Shown here in pieces: positions 8,287 to 15,971 of a stretch of DNA of 64,000 nt. This DNA is from Xanthobacteraceae bacterium (GTDB lineage: Bacteria > Pseudomonadota > Alphaproteobacteria > Rhizobiales > Xanthobacteraceae). The stretch covers positions 744,001 to 808,000 of the forward strand of contig CP075369.1 of the NCBI GenBank assembly GCA_019454205.1, read 5' to 3'. The notes below the pieces were generated by a model that was given only the letters and a program-made list of their open reading frames with translations, did no database searches and was not told where the DNA came from. The translations under genes and the position numbers were made by a program. How positions within the stretch are numbered: position 1 is the first letter of the stretch; each line of letters opens with the position of its first letter.

Positions 8287-10050
8287 ATGCATTTGCCGTT
8301 CCGCAATCCGTTTGCGCGGCGCGAACCCGCGCACGCGAGCGAAGCCAAGGCCAGCCGTACCGGCGCGCTGGTCGCGCTGTTTTCCGGCAACCGCCCGCGC
8401 TGGACTCCGCGCGACTATCATGCGCTCGCGCGCGAAGGCTATGCGCGCAATCCGGTCGCGTTCCGTTCGGTGCGCATGATCGCTGAAGCCGCCGCCAACA
8501 TTCCCCTGCTGGTCTATCAGGGCGGCCGCGAGAACGACGAACATCCGCTCCTGAAATTGCTTGCGAAGCCGAACCCGCGCCAGACCGGCGTGGACCTGAT
8601 CGAGCAGCTCGCCGGGCATCTGCTGGTTGCGGGCAACGCCTATATCGAGCGGGTCGCGATCCTCGACGAAGTCCGCGAGCTGCATGTGCTGCGGCCCGAC
8701 CGCATGAAGGTCGTGCCGGGCGCGGAAGGCTGGCCGGAGGCTTATGAATATCGCGCGGGCGGATCGGCCGTGCGCTTTGCGATGAACGAAGCGCCGGTGC
8801 CGCCAGTGCTGCACCTCACGCTGTTCAATCCGCTCGATGATCACTACGGCATGTCGCCGCTGGAAGCATCGCAGGCAGCGCTCGACGTTCATAACGCTGC
8901 GAGCGCATGGAACAAGGCGCTGCTCGACAACGCCGCGCGTCCTTCCGGTGCGCTGGTTTATTCGGCCGCGGGCGGCAATCTTTCCGACGAGCAGTTCGAG
9001 CGGTTGAAAGCGGAACTGGAGGCGCATTATCAGGGCGCGGCGAACGCGGGCCGTCCGCTGCTGCTGGAAGGCGGGCTCGACTGGAAAGGTTTGAGCCTTT
9101 CGCCGAAGGACATGGATTTCGTCGAGGCGAAGAATATTTCCGCGCGCGAGATTGCACTCTCGTTCGGCGTGCCGCCGATGCTGCTTGGCATTCCCGGCGA
9201 CAACACCTATTCCAATTACGCGGAAGCAAACCGCGCGTTCTACCGGCAAACGGTGGTGCCGCTGGTCTCGCGTATCGCCGCCGCGATCGGCAACTGGCTG
9301 GGTGCTGCGTATGGCCACGATGTGCGCCTCGTCCCCGATCTCGATCAGGTTCCCGCGCTCAGCGTGGAGCGCGAAGCGCTGTGGAAGCGCATCAACGATG
9401 CGAGCTTCCTCACCGAAGACGAGAAACGCGCGGCCGCAGGCTACGACTCGCTGCCGGTTTCGCTCGCGCCGTTTGTCTCGACGCTACGCGCGAAGTTCAA
9501 TCCCGATCAGCCGCGCGTTCCGGCCGGCAATCCGGATGGCGGGCAGTGGACGGGTGGGGGAGGCAGTGGCGAGGGAGAGGGGGAAAGCAACAGTCCGATA
9601 GTTCTTGTTTCGGACGATGACCGGAATCCCTATCGCGTCGATCTTCTGGAGGAAGAGGATCGCGGCGGTCATGCGATTAGCGAGCATGTAAACAAGAGGG
9701 AGTCTTATCTAAAGCAGCGCGTGGAAAGAGAGGCGCTCGCAATCGTAGAGCGAGGCGATACTTTTGATGGTCTCAGTGTTGGATCGTTTAAGTCTTTGGA
9801 GGCGGCGACCAAACTGGTAAACTCAACGCTGGCTCAAAATCGGGATGTAGTAGAGAGAGTAGCAAGAGGCGAGCAGCGTATCGCAGTGATTACCGCGGAG
9901 TTTAATTCAATTACAGGCTATGAGGCTTTTCTGTCCAGATTCCACGCGCAGCCTTATATGCGCGATACTTACGGTGTAGGGGTTGTAGTCATCAGGGATT
10001 TGCAGGCCAAGAACGGTTTTCGGATTCAATCTGCATTTCCGCGAAACTAG
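8287..10050 (+). CDS. HK97-family portal protein fused to an RNase A-like toxin domain
   Basis: Residues 1 to about 400 are a phage/GTA portal protein (the DNA-entry dodecamer of the head): YARNPVAFRSVRMIAEAAANIP, YGMSPLEASQAALDVH, SFGVPPMLLGIPGDNTYSNY. HK97-type portals normally end near here. This one is 587 residues. Residues 403-436 form a linker (KFNPDQPRVPAGNPDGGQW then Gly/Ser/Glu). From about 455 comes GGHAISEHVNKR with His467 and Arg478, and the protein ends in GFRIQSAFPRN with Ser582/Phe584. This resembles the bacterial RNase A-like domain of CdiA toxins (H...11...R and a final T-x-Y, here S-x-F). The start is ATG 8287, 14 bases after terL. The DNA from 9600 on is visibly AT-richer than the portal part. 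The portal assignment is firm; the toxin identity is inference from motif layout. Confidence 0.85.
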   Translation: MHLPFRNPFARREPAHASEAKASRTGALVALFSGNRPRWTPRDYHALAREGYARNPVAFRSVRMIAEAAANIPLLVYQGGRENDEHPLLKLLAKPNPRQTGVDLIEQLAGHLLVAGNAYIERVAILDEVRELHVLRPDRMKVVPGAEGWPEAYEYRAGGSAVRFAMNEAPVPPVLHLTLFNPLDDHYGMSPLEASQAALDVHNAASAWNKALLDNAARPSGALVYSAAGGNLSDEQFERLKAELEAHYQGAANAGRPLLLEGGLDWKGLSLSPKDMDFVEAKNISAREIALSFGVPPMLLGIPGDNTYSNYAEANRAFYRQTVVPLVSRIAAAIGNWLGAAYGHDVRLVPDLDQVPALSVEREALWKRINDASFLTEDEKRAAAGYDSLPVSLAPFVSTLRAKFNPDQPRVPAGNPDGGQWTGGGGSGEGEGESNSPIVLVSDDDRNPYRVDLLEEEDRGGHAISEHVNKRESYLKQRVEREALAIVERGDTFDGLSVGSFKSLEAATKLVNSTLAQNRDVVERVARGEQRIAVITAEFNSITGYEAFLSRFHAQPYMRDTYGVGVVVIRDLQAKNGFRIQSAFPRN

Positions 10051-10058
10051 GTGATGCG

Positions 10059-10304
10059 ATGCAGAACGAAGAATTTGAATTTGAAATTTATCATAACGGA
10101 GTGCGTTTTAAAGCACCCGTGAAGGGGAAAGAGCGATTTCTTAGGGAAAGAGCTTTTCTCGATAACTTGGTAGGGGCTTATTTCGCCCCTCATCTTTTGC
10201 CTCGTCCCGTGCCCGATCCATCGGGTGATTTTTATATGCTCGACGACCAACAGCTCGAAACCTATTCGGCATTCAGAAAGAAGCAAGAACAGCAAGGTAT
10301 TTAA
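10059..10304 (+). CDS. Candidate immunity protein for the portal-linked toxin
   Basis: An 81-residue acidic/aromatic protein starting eight bases after the portal-toxin stop, with AGGTGA just upstream of its ATG. It contains FEFEIYHNGVRFKAPVKGKERF and a C-terminal LDDQQLETYSAFRKKQEQQ helix. No family is recognised. It is AT-rich like the toxin half of the preceding gene and unlike the surrounding head genes. Small size, immediate 3' position and shared composition are the usual marks of a cognate immunity gene in polymorphic-toxin systems. Function is therefore inferred purely from context. Confidence 0.6.
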   Translation: MQNEEFEFEIYHNGVRFKAPVKGKERFLRERAFLDNLVGAYFAPHLLPRPVPDPSGDFYMLDDQQLETYSAFRKKQEQQGI

Positions 10305-10625
10305 AGCCGCTCCCTTCGGCCGAATACCCATACTGACTTACAGTGCGAAGCGCTGTGGAAGTGCGTCGGAGAGGCAAGTTTTCTCACCGACGACGAGAAG
10401 TGCGCGGCTGCGGGTTACGACCCGCTGCCGGTTTCGTTTGCGCCTTCATCCATCGCGGCGCTGCGCGCGAAATTCAATCCCGATCAGCCCCGCGTTCTGG
10501 CGGAAAGCGCAGATGGCGGGCAGTGGGTCGGTGGGGCTGCCGGGCGAGGCGCAACACAGGAAGATGAGGAGTTGCTGCCGGAGAATGTGGAGGCGAATGT
10601 CCGGCGCCGAGGCCCGGCTAATTGA
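10305..10625 (+). pseudogene. Orphan start-less copy of portal C-terminus plus toxin linker
   Basis: Read from 10347, the frame gives EALWKCVGEASFLTDDEK..AAGYDPLPVSFAPSS, then LRAKFNPDQPRVLAESADGGQW and a Gly-rich stretch, stopping at TGA 10623. This parallels residues 363-425 of the portal protein (DNA 9373-9560) codon by codon, with one extra codon and many silent differences, so it is a diverged copy and not a recent duplication. No start codon exists in frame upstream; the frame even runs back to the immunity-gene stop. After the linker come about 20 residues (QEDEELLPENVEANVRRRG) that could be the truncated beginning of a different toxin. It is interpreted as an orphan toxin cassette, now broken. 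Confidence 0.7.
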
Positions 10626-10747
10626 CGATAGAAACTATCCTGGGCGTTCCTATTTTCGAGATACCGGTCACATCCGACGTAACTAAGGTTTCTGTTTGGA
10701 CTGATGGAACGGTAGCCACTGAAAGAGTTACAATCGGAATCGAATAG
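10622..10747 (+). CDS. Short orphan frame, possibly residue of a second toxin or immunity gene
   Basis: A TTG at 10622 overlaps the stop of the orphan cassette and opens 41 codons, including IETILGVPIFEIPVTSDV and ending VTIGIE before TAG. It is AT-rich like the neighbouring toxin and immunity sequences. The amphipathic beta-like pattern could be the end of a toxin or immunity domain, but no family is recognised and it may not be translated. It is listed because it lies exactly where a second cassette would end. Confidence 0.25.
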   Translation: MTIETILGVPIFEIPVTSDVTKVSVWTDGTVATERVTIGIE

Positions 10748-10756
10748 TGCCGCTAC

Positions 10757-10810
10757 AACTACGCGGAAGCGAACCGCGCGTTCTACCGGCAGACCGTAGT
10801 GTCGCTCGTC
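10757..10810 (+). repeat. Second portal-gene fragment
   Basis: Eighteen codons reading NYAEANRAFYRQTVVSLV match portal residues beginning SNYAEANRAFYRQTVVPLV (DNA about 9214-9270), again with silent differences. The match stops abruptly at 10810. This fragment corresponds to a more N-terminal part of the portal than the fragment at 10347, so it must come from a different cassette copy. Together they suggest repeated insertion and deletion at this site. Confidence 0.7.
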
Positions 10811-10920
10811 ATTGTCGGCGGTAATGCGCAGGTCGAACTTCGCGGCGGGCAGAGGCTTCCCCTCGCGACGATCCGCGCTAACATCGCATCTTGCGGCAGA
10901 TTCGCTGCCAAGAGGCCGTT

Positions 10921-11298
10921 ATGGCGAGAAGCCAAAGCTGGTTGGGCGGCAACAGGCTGATCGCGTATTTCGCGATTGCGCTGTTCGTCGTCTTCGCGGC
11001 TTTCTTCATGAGCGGACGGCGGCCCGCGGGTAACGACAGCGAAAAGCTCTCCGGCAAGGAGCGCGAAGATTTCCTTGCAGGGGGCCTGCGCACCTGTATC
11101 GAGCGGCAGCGTTCCTTCGGCGAGAACAAGGAACTGCCCGCCGCGCTCATCGAGAAATATTGCGACTGTTATGTGCAGGGTCTGGCCGACGCGCTTACCA
11201 TGGGCGAGTTGAAGCGCTTCCTCGAAACCCGGCAGTCCGGCGCGGTGAAGCTGCGCTCGGATGAAGTTTCGAAAATCTGCGTCTCGCGCATCCAGTAA
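10921..11298 (+). CDS. Membrane-anchored hypothetical protein with conserved-looking cysteines
   Basis: A 125-residue protein with an N-terminal membrane segment (IAYFAIALFVVFAAFFM, about residues 14-30) and a periplasmic-type domain containing CIERQRS, a YCDCYVQGLADAL motif and a final ICVSRIQ. The ATG at 10921 is chosen over one at 10891 because AAGAGG lies five bases upstream. YCDCYV-type small exported proteins occur in several rhizobial genomes, but I know no function. It separates the toxin-cassette debris from the rest of the head module and is not a standard GTA gene, so it may be cargo. Confidence 0.65.
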   Translation: MARSQSWLGGNRLIAYFAIALFVVFAAFFMSGRRPAGNDSEKLSGKEREDFLAGGLRTCIERQRSFGENKELPAALIEKYCDCYVQGLADALTMGELKRFLETRQSGAVKLRSDEVSKICVSRIQ

Positions 11299-11316
11299 TT
11301 TCGCCGTTTCCGGACA

Positions 11317-11499
11317 TTGCAAGACCTCATCCGCACCTTCACGGAGCGCGGCGACCTCGCGCATCTGGCGCTGTTCCTGTGGGCGTCGGCGGCGAGCGCG
11401 TTGCTGTTGCTATGCCTGCGCGAATTGTTCGCGGCGAATGCGCGCTTCGATGCCTTCGTGCGCGAGTTGGCGCGGTTCAACAAAAGGCTGAGAAAATGA
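11317..11499 (+). CDS. Small membrane protein of the GTA/phage head module
   Basis: Sixty codons from TTG 11317 give MQDLIRTFTERGDLAHLAL, a transmembrane helix (LALFLWASAASALLLLCL) and a basic tail (VRELARFNKRLRK). I recall similar short proteins between portal and protease genes in Bradyrhizobium GTA-like clusters, which supports translation from the rare start. The stop overlaps the next ATG (ATGA at 11496-11499). The function is unknown; it is possibly membrane-associated during head assembly or release. Confidence 0.55.
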   Translation: MQDLIRTFTERGDLAHLALFLWASAASALLLLCLRELFAANARFDAFVRELARFNKRLRK

Positions 11500-11660
11500 C
11501 TCCACGCATCCGATCCCTGGCGCCGGAAGCGCCGGCGGTATTTCGCGAATTCGTCCGCGAACTGGAACGTCTTGCCGCGCCAGAACCGAAGAAACAGGCG
11601 AAGCAGAAACGCACGGCGCGCGCAAAGCCGAAACCAGCGCGCAAGAACCGGAGACGCTGA
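11496..11660 (+). CDS. Short highly basic protein
   Basis: A 54-residue protein: an N-terminal helix (APAVFREFVRELERLAAP) followed by a Lys/Arg/Ala/Pro tail. It is coupled to the preceding membrane protein by an ATGA overlap and abuts the protease gene, whose ATG follows the stop directly. The basic tail could bind nucleic acid. No family is recognised; existence is supported by the tight packing within the head operon. Confidence 0.5.
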   Translation: MTPRIRSLAPEAPAVFREFVRELERLAAPEPKKQAKQKRTARAKPKPARKNRRR

Positions 11661-12206
11661 ATGATTTTTCCCGCCCACGAAAGCCGGTTCCTCGCCTTCG
11701 ATTGCAAGTCGGTCGATGCCGGCGGTGTCTTCACCGGCTATGGCGCGCGCTTCAACACTGCCGATCTCGGCCGCGATCTCATATTGCCCGGCGCGTTTGC
11801 GGAAAGCATCGCGCAGCGCGGGCCGCATGGCGTGCGGATGCTGTTCCAGCACGACCCCGCCGAGCCGATCGGCGTATGGCTGGAACTGCGCGAGGACACG
11901 CGCGGCCTGTTCGTGCGCGGAAGAATTATCAACGAAATCGCGCGGGGGCGGGAAGTGCTCGCGCTGATGCGGGCGGGCGCAATCGACGGCCTTTCCATCG
12001 GCTTCCGTACCGTCGAAGGCCGCACGCATCCAAAAACGGGCATCCGCCGCCTTTCCAAAATCGACCTTTGGGAAATTTCGGTCGTGACCTTCCCGATGCA
12101 TCCGCAGGCGCGCGTGAGTGCGCAAAAGCGCGGGCCGCACGGCCACGCCAATCTTGCTGCCACCATCCGCCGTGCGGCGGATCTTCTTCATCCGTCCACG
12201 AGGTAA
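11661..12206 (+). CDS. HK97-family prohead protease
   Basis: Serine protease that cleaves the capsid protein N-terminal scaffold during head maturation. The 181-residue protein has the family hallmarks GVFTGYGARFNTADLGRD, a VRMLFQHDPAEPIGVWLEL segment (His of the catalytic pair in FQHD) and GAIDGLSIGFRT (catalytic Ser), ending LWEISVVTFPMHPQARV. Length is normal. It sits immediately before the capsid gene, with three bases between, as in RcGTA and HK97-type clusters. Confidence 0.92.
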   Translation: MIFPAHESRFLAFDCKSVDAGGVFTGYGARFNTADLGRDLILPGAFAESIAQRGPHGVRMLFQHDPAEPIGVWLELREDTRGLFVRGRIINEIARGREVLALMRAGAIDGLSIGFRTVEGRTHPKTGIRRLSKIDLWEISVVTFPMHPQARVSAQKRGPHGHANLAATIRRAADLLHPSTR

Positions 12207-12209
12207 ATC

Positions 12210-13475
12210 ATGGAACAACTCTTGAATCCTTCGCCCGAAATCAAATCGCTTCCGGCGGGCGGCGAAGTCGCCGCCGCCTTCGACGACTTCATGCGCTCGT
12301 TCGAGGCCTTCAAGCATGAGAACGACGTGCGGCTCGATTCCATCGAGCGCCGTTCGGCCGACGTGCTGAACGAAGAGAAAGTCTCGCGCATCAACCGCTC
12401 GCTCGACGAGCAGAAGCGCGTGCTCGACGAACTGGTGCTGCGTGGCCGCCGTCCTGCGCTCGGCTTCGACCGCAAGATCGCAACCGGCGCCGAACTCGAA
12501 CATCGCTCGGCATTCGACGCCTATGTGCGCAGCGGCGAGTCTTCGGGCCTGAAGCGCCTCGAAGGCAAGGCGCTCGCCGTCTCGACCAACGCGGGCGCGG
12601 ACGGCGGCTATCTCGTGCCGGAGGAAACCGAGCGCGAGATCGGGCGCAGGCTGGCCAGCATCTCGCCGATCCGCGCGATCTCCGGTCATCGCCAGGTTTC
12701 GTCGAACGTCTATCGCAAGCCGTTCCTGATCACGGGTGCGGCGACGGGATGGGTCGGCGAAACCGCTGCGCGCTCGACGCCGACCACTTCGCCGACGCTG
12801 GCCGAGCTCGCATTCCCGACCGCGGAAATCTACGCGATGCCGGCCGCGACGCAGACACTGCTCGACGACTCCGCCGTCAACATCGACGAATGGATCGCAG
12901 CCGAAGTCGATACCGTATTCGCGGAACAGGAGGGCGCCGCCTTCGTCAACGGCGACGGCACCAACAAGCCGAAAGGCTTTCTCCAGTACGACAAGGTCGC
13001 GGAATCTTCGTGGGCCTGGACCAAGCTCGGCTTCACCATCACCGGCGCCGACGGCGAGTTTCCTGAAACCAATCCGTCCGATCCGCTGGTCGATCTCGTT
13101 TATTCGTTGAAGGCCGGATACCGCCAGAACGGCACGTTCGTGATGAACCGCCGCACGCAGGGCGAGATCCGCAAGCTGAAAGACGAGAACGGCCACTATC
13201 TCTGGGCACCGCCGGCGCAGGCCGGTTCGCCCGCGACGCTGCTCGGCTTTCCGGTCGCGGAAGCGGAAGACATGCCGGACATGGCGGAAGATTCCTACTC
13301 GATCGCCTTCGGCGATTTCCGCCGCGGTTATCTCGTGATCGACCGGCAGGGCGTGCGCGTGCTGCGCGACCCGTATTCGTCGAAGCCCTACGTGCTATTC
13401 TACGTGACCCGGCGTGTCGGCGGCGGCGTGCAGGACTTCGACGCGATCAAGCTCCTGAAGTTCAGCGCGGCGTAA
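12210..13475 (+). CDS. HK97-family major capsid protein
   Basis: A 421-residue capsid subunit. Residues about 20-80 form the charged coiled-coil scaffold (delta) domain removed by the protease. The HK97 fold follows with LVPEETEREIGRRLASISPIR, FPTAEIYAMPAATQTLLDDS, AFVNGDGTNKPKGFLQY and a C-terminal GDFRRGYLVIDRQGVRVLRD. All core segments are in frame and look intact. The 3' end overlaps the convergent serine-protease gene by 14 bases, which marks the left edge of an insertion into the head operon. Confidence 0.95.
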   Translation: MEQLLNPSPEIKSLPAGGEVAAAFDDFMRSFEAFKHENDVRLDSIERRSADVLNEEKVSRINRSLDEQKRVLDELVLRGRRPALGFDRKIATGAELEHRSAFDAYVRSGESSGLKRLEGKALAVSTNAGADGGYLVPEETEREIGRRLASISPIRAISGHRQVSSNVYRKPFLITGAATGWVGETAARSTPTTSPTLAELAFPTAEIYAMPAATQTLLDDSAVNIDEWIAAEVDTVFAEQEGAAFVNGDGTNKPKGFLQYDKVAESSWAWTKLGFTITGADGEFPETNPSDPLVDLVYSLKAGYRQNGTFVMNRRTQGEIRKLKDENGHYLWAPPAQAGSPATLLGFPVAEAEDMPDMAEDSYSIAFGDFRRGYLVIDRQGVRVLRDPYSSKPYVLFYVTRRVGGGVQDFDAIKLLKFSAA

Positions 13476-14184
13476 TCCGGCGCGCGGTGCGGCGGCGTTT
13501 CGCGTTCGCCGCCGCATTCGCTCCCGCCGACGCGGCTTCGTACGCCGCGACCGGCGTGTAATGCGTAAGGTGGCCGCACACCTTGTCGTCGTCGGGATGC
13601 GAGACGCGCACGATGATGCCGACGAGTACGCCGCCTTGCACCACGGCACCGCCGGAGTCGCCGTAGCATGCGCTTGCGCTCAGGTTTCCTTCGCGGAACG
13701 GATCGACCAGCAGCAGCGGCTTCTGCAATACGACACGCGCTTCATGCAGCGGGCCGAGCTTGCCGCGCTCCGCTTCGGTGACGGCGCCGAACCCGGCGAT
13801 GATGAAACCGTCCTGTTCGTTCGCTTCGCCGATGGCGATGGGAACGATGGAGTCGGGGAGTGCGCTGCGCAGCGCGAGGATCACGACGTCGCCGCTGACC
13901 TTGACGATCTTGCCGTCGTCGAGCCGCGCCATTTGCGCGGGACGCGCGGACAGGATGCGCTTTCCTTCCGCGACCACGGCCCACGCGCCGCAATGCTGCG
14001 CGGTGAGAACGTGCTTGCGGTCGATGGCGACGCCGGAACAATTCGGTGTTTTGCCGTTGCCGATCACCTGCACCATGTGCGGGGCGAGTTCGGAAACGAC
14101 GCCGTTCACGATGGCGTTCGCGGGCGCGCCCGCGAAACAGAACACGGCGGCGAGAAATGCGAAACGGAGAGGCTGGCGGCGCAT
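13462..14184 (-). CDS. Secreted trypsin-like serine protease (S1 family)
   Basis: A 240-residue protein with a signal peptide (cleavage likely after ANA, residue 24) and a mature start IVNG typical of S1 proteases. The triad is complete: His64 in TAQHC, Asp99 in GDVVILAL, Ser177 in CYGDSGGA. The C-terminus carries a basic Ala/Arg tail. It should act in the periplasm or outside the cell. It lies on the opposite strand inside the phage head operon, overlapping the capsid stop, and is paired with a second S1 protease 58 bases upstream. This is not a standard phage or GTA gene. Confidence 0.9.
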   Translation of the reverse strand: MRRQPLRFAFLAAVFCFAGAPANAIVNGVVSELAPHMVQVIGNGKTPNCSGVAIDRKHVLTAQHCGAWAVVAEGKRILSARPAQMARLDDGKIVKVSGDVVILALRSALPDSIVPIAIGEANEQDGFIIAGFGAVTEAERGKLGPLHEARVVLQKPLLLVDPFREGNLSASACYGDSGGAVVQGGVLVGIIVRVSHPDDDKVCGHLTHYTPVAAYEAASAGANAAANAKRRRTARRITPR

Positions 14185-14242
14185 ATTCTTAATTCCCGGC
14201 AGCGCGAAGAATAACGAAAGCGAGGAGAAACGGAAGCACCCG

Positions 14243-15028
14243 TTATCTGGCCGGTTCTCTCGATTTCTTCTTCGTGGCTTTTACTTTTTCGCCTGCGGGA
14301 TTTGCGGGCGAGAGTTCTCGCATAGTTTCCCGGATCCAGCGGTGCTGGATGCCGACCAGTGTCGCGCCGGTGACGCCGCCGCAGCCCATGCGCCCGCGCG
14401 GGCCGAGCGCCCAGCCGATCACGCCGTGCAGCACCAGCTCGCCGTCTTCCAGGCGATAGACGCTGCCGCCGGAGTCGCCTTCGCAGGAGCCGCGCGGATC
14501 GCCGCCCGGACCCGGCGAGAGCCGCACCATGATGCCGCCGGTATTGCCGACGGAGGGAAGCTGCGCGACGCGCAACGTGCCGACGCTGCCGTGGTTGCCT
14601 TCGCCGTTCAGGCCCCAGCCGGCGATGTAAAACAACGTGCCTGCGGTGGGGAGCTTTGCGTCTGCGGCGAGCCGCACCGGCTTTATATAATAAGGGAGCG
14701 GCGAGGAGAGTTTCAGGATCGCGAGATCGGGCGAAGGCTTGCGCGTCTCGAACGAGTCCTTGCGGAAACCGGGGTGAACCACGATCCGGCTCACCGGAAT
14801 GAGTCCGCCCGAATAGGAAATCGAATAGCCGCTGCCGCGCGCCACGCAATGCGCCGCGGTGATCACGATGTCGCGCGCAATCGCGGTCGCGGAACAGACT
14901 TCGCCGCCGCGCGAAATGATCATCACCGTATGCGGGCGCGCAATCGTGCCTTCGCCGCCACCGACGATGGCGCGCGAGGGCAGGACCAGCGCGGCCAGCG
15001 CCGCGATCGAGACCAGAAAACGAAGCAT
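14243..15028 (-). CDS. Secreted trypsin-like serine protease (S1 family), second copy
   Basis: A 261-residue paralogue-type S1 protease. It has a signal peptide ending SRA (residue 20), then IVGG, His60 in TAAHC, Asp101 in DLAILKL and Ser187 in CEGDSGGS. It is longer than its neighbour because of a Lys/Arg-rich C-terminal extension. The same orientation and 58-base spacing suggest one transcript. The two differ clearly in sequence, so this is not a recent tandem duplication. Together they interrupt the normal capsid-to-adaptor gene order. Confidence 0.9.
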   Translation of the reverse strand: MLRFLVSIAALAALVLPSRAIVGGGEGTIARPHTVMIISRGGEVCSATAIARDIVITAAHCVARGSGYSISYSGGLIPVSRIVVHPGFRKDSFETRKPSPDLAILKLSSPLPYYIKPVRLAADAKLPTAGTLFYIAGWGLNGEGNHGSVGTLRVAQLPSVGNTGGIMVRLSPGPGGDPRGSCEGDSGGSVYRLEDGELVLHGVIGWALGPRGRMGCGGVTGATLVGIQHRWIRETMRELSPANPAGEKVKATKKKSREPAR

Positions 15029-15090
15029 GTGTGATCCGCGCCGGAGGAAGTGCGCGGCCCGAACGCGATTGTCAACGCCCGGAATAACCG

Positions 15091-15651
15091 ATGCCCGCCA
15101 TACTGATCCTGCCGCCCGCCGCCGAGCCGCTTTCCCTTGCGGAAGCGAAAGCCTGGCTTCGCATTTCCCATGACGATGAGGATGCGCTGGTCCAGTCGCT
15201 GCTCTCGTCAGCCCGGATACAGGCCGAGACGCAGACGCGCCGCGCGCTGATGACGCAGCGCTGGCGCATCGTGCTCGACCGCTGGCCCGTGTCCGGAAAA
15301 ATATCCGCGCCGGTTACGCCGTTGCGTGCGCTCGTCGCGGCGCGCGTGCGCAACATGGCAGGCGAGGCGGAAACGCTCGACACGGACCTGTTCATGCTCA
15401 ATGCGGCGTCCGCGCCGGGCGAGATTGTATTCGATGCAGGCCGTGTGGTGCATCCCGGCCAGCTCGCAGCCGGTATCGAGATCGACATCGAAGCGGGCTA
15501 CGGCGCGGCAGCCGATGTCCCCGCCGATTTCAAGCAGGCCATTCGCCTGCTGCTGACGCGCGCCTATGAAAACCGCGACGCTTCCGGCGATGACGGTTTG
15601 CCGCCTGCCGTCAGCGCTTTGCTTGCGCCCCATCGCGTGGTGTCGCTGTGA
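15091..15651 (+). CDS. Head-tail connector (phiE125 gp8 / RcGTA gp6-like)
   Basis: A 186-residue adaptor protein of the head-tail connector. The N-terminus PLSLAEAKAWLRISHDDEDALVQSLLSSARIQAE and TRRALMTQRWRI are diagnostic of the phiE125 gp8 family, and LLTRAYENRDAS near the C-terminus is typical. It would sit between portal and head-closure protein in the particle. It resumes the phage operon after the two inserted protease genes and is coupled to the next gene by a GTGA overlap. Confidence 0.88.
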   Translation: MPAILILPPAAEPLSLAEAKAWLRISHDDEDALVQSLLSSARIQAETQTRRALMTQRWRIVLDRWPVSGKISAPVTPLRALVAARVRNMAGEAETLDTDLFMLNAASAPGEIVFDAGRVVHPGQLAAGIEIDIEAGYGAAADVPADFKQAIRLLLTRAYENRDASGDDGLPPAVSALLAPHRVVSL

Positions 15652-15971
15652 ACGCGCCGGGAGAACTGCGTCACCGGCTCGCGTTGCAGGTCGCGGACGA
15701 AATCGAGGACGGCGCAGGCGGCGTGACCCGCACCTGGGAGCCGCTCGGCAATGTCTGGGCCGCCATCGAGCCGCTTTCATCGCGCGAACAGGAAGTCGCG
15801 GACAAGCGGCTTGGTTTGCTGTCGCACAAAGTCCTGCTTCGTTACCGGAGCGACATCACGCTCTCGCATCGCTTCGTGCTCGGCACGCGTCACTTCGTCG
15901 TGCGCGCGGTGCGCGATCCCGACGAGCGCGGCCGCTGGATCGAGTGCCTTGTTGCCGAGGAGCGCCCGTGA
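15648..15971 (+). CDS. Phage head closure protein
   Basis: A 107-residue protein of the head-tail joining family (HK97 gp7/SPP1 gp16 type): the N-terminus GELRHRLALQVADEIEDGAGGVTRTWEPLGNVWAAIEPLS is characteristic, followed by HRFVLGTRHFVVRAVRDPDERGRWIECLVAEE. It starts with GTG 15648 overlapping the connector stop, and ends in another GTGA overlap with the next gene. Length is normal. Confidence 0.88.
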   Translation: MNAPGELRHRLALQVADEIEDGAGGVTRTWEPLGNVWAAIEPLSSREQEVADKRLGLLSHKVLLRYRSDITLSHRFVLGTRHFVVRAVRDPDERGRWIECLVAEERP

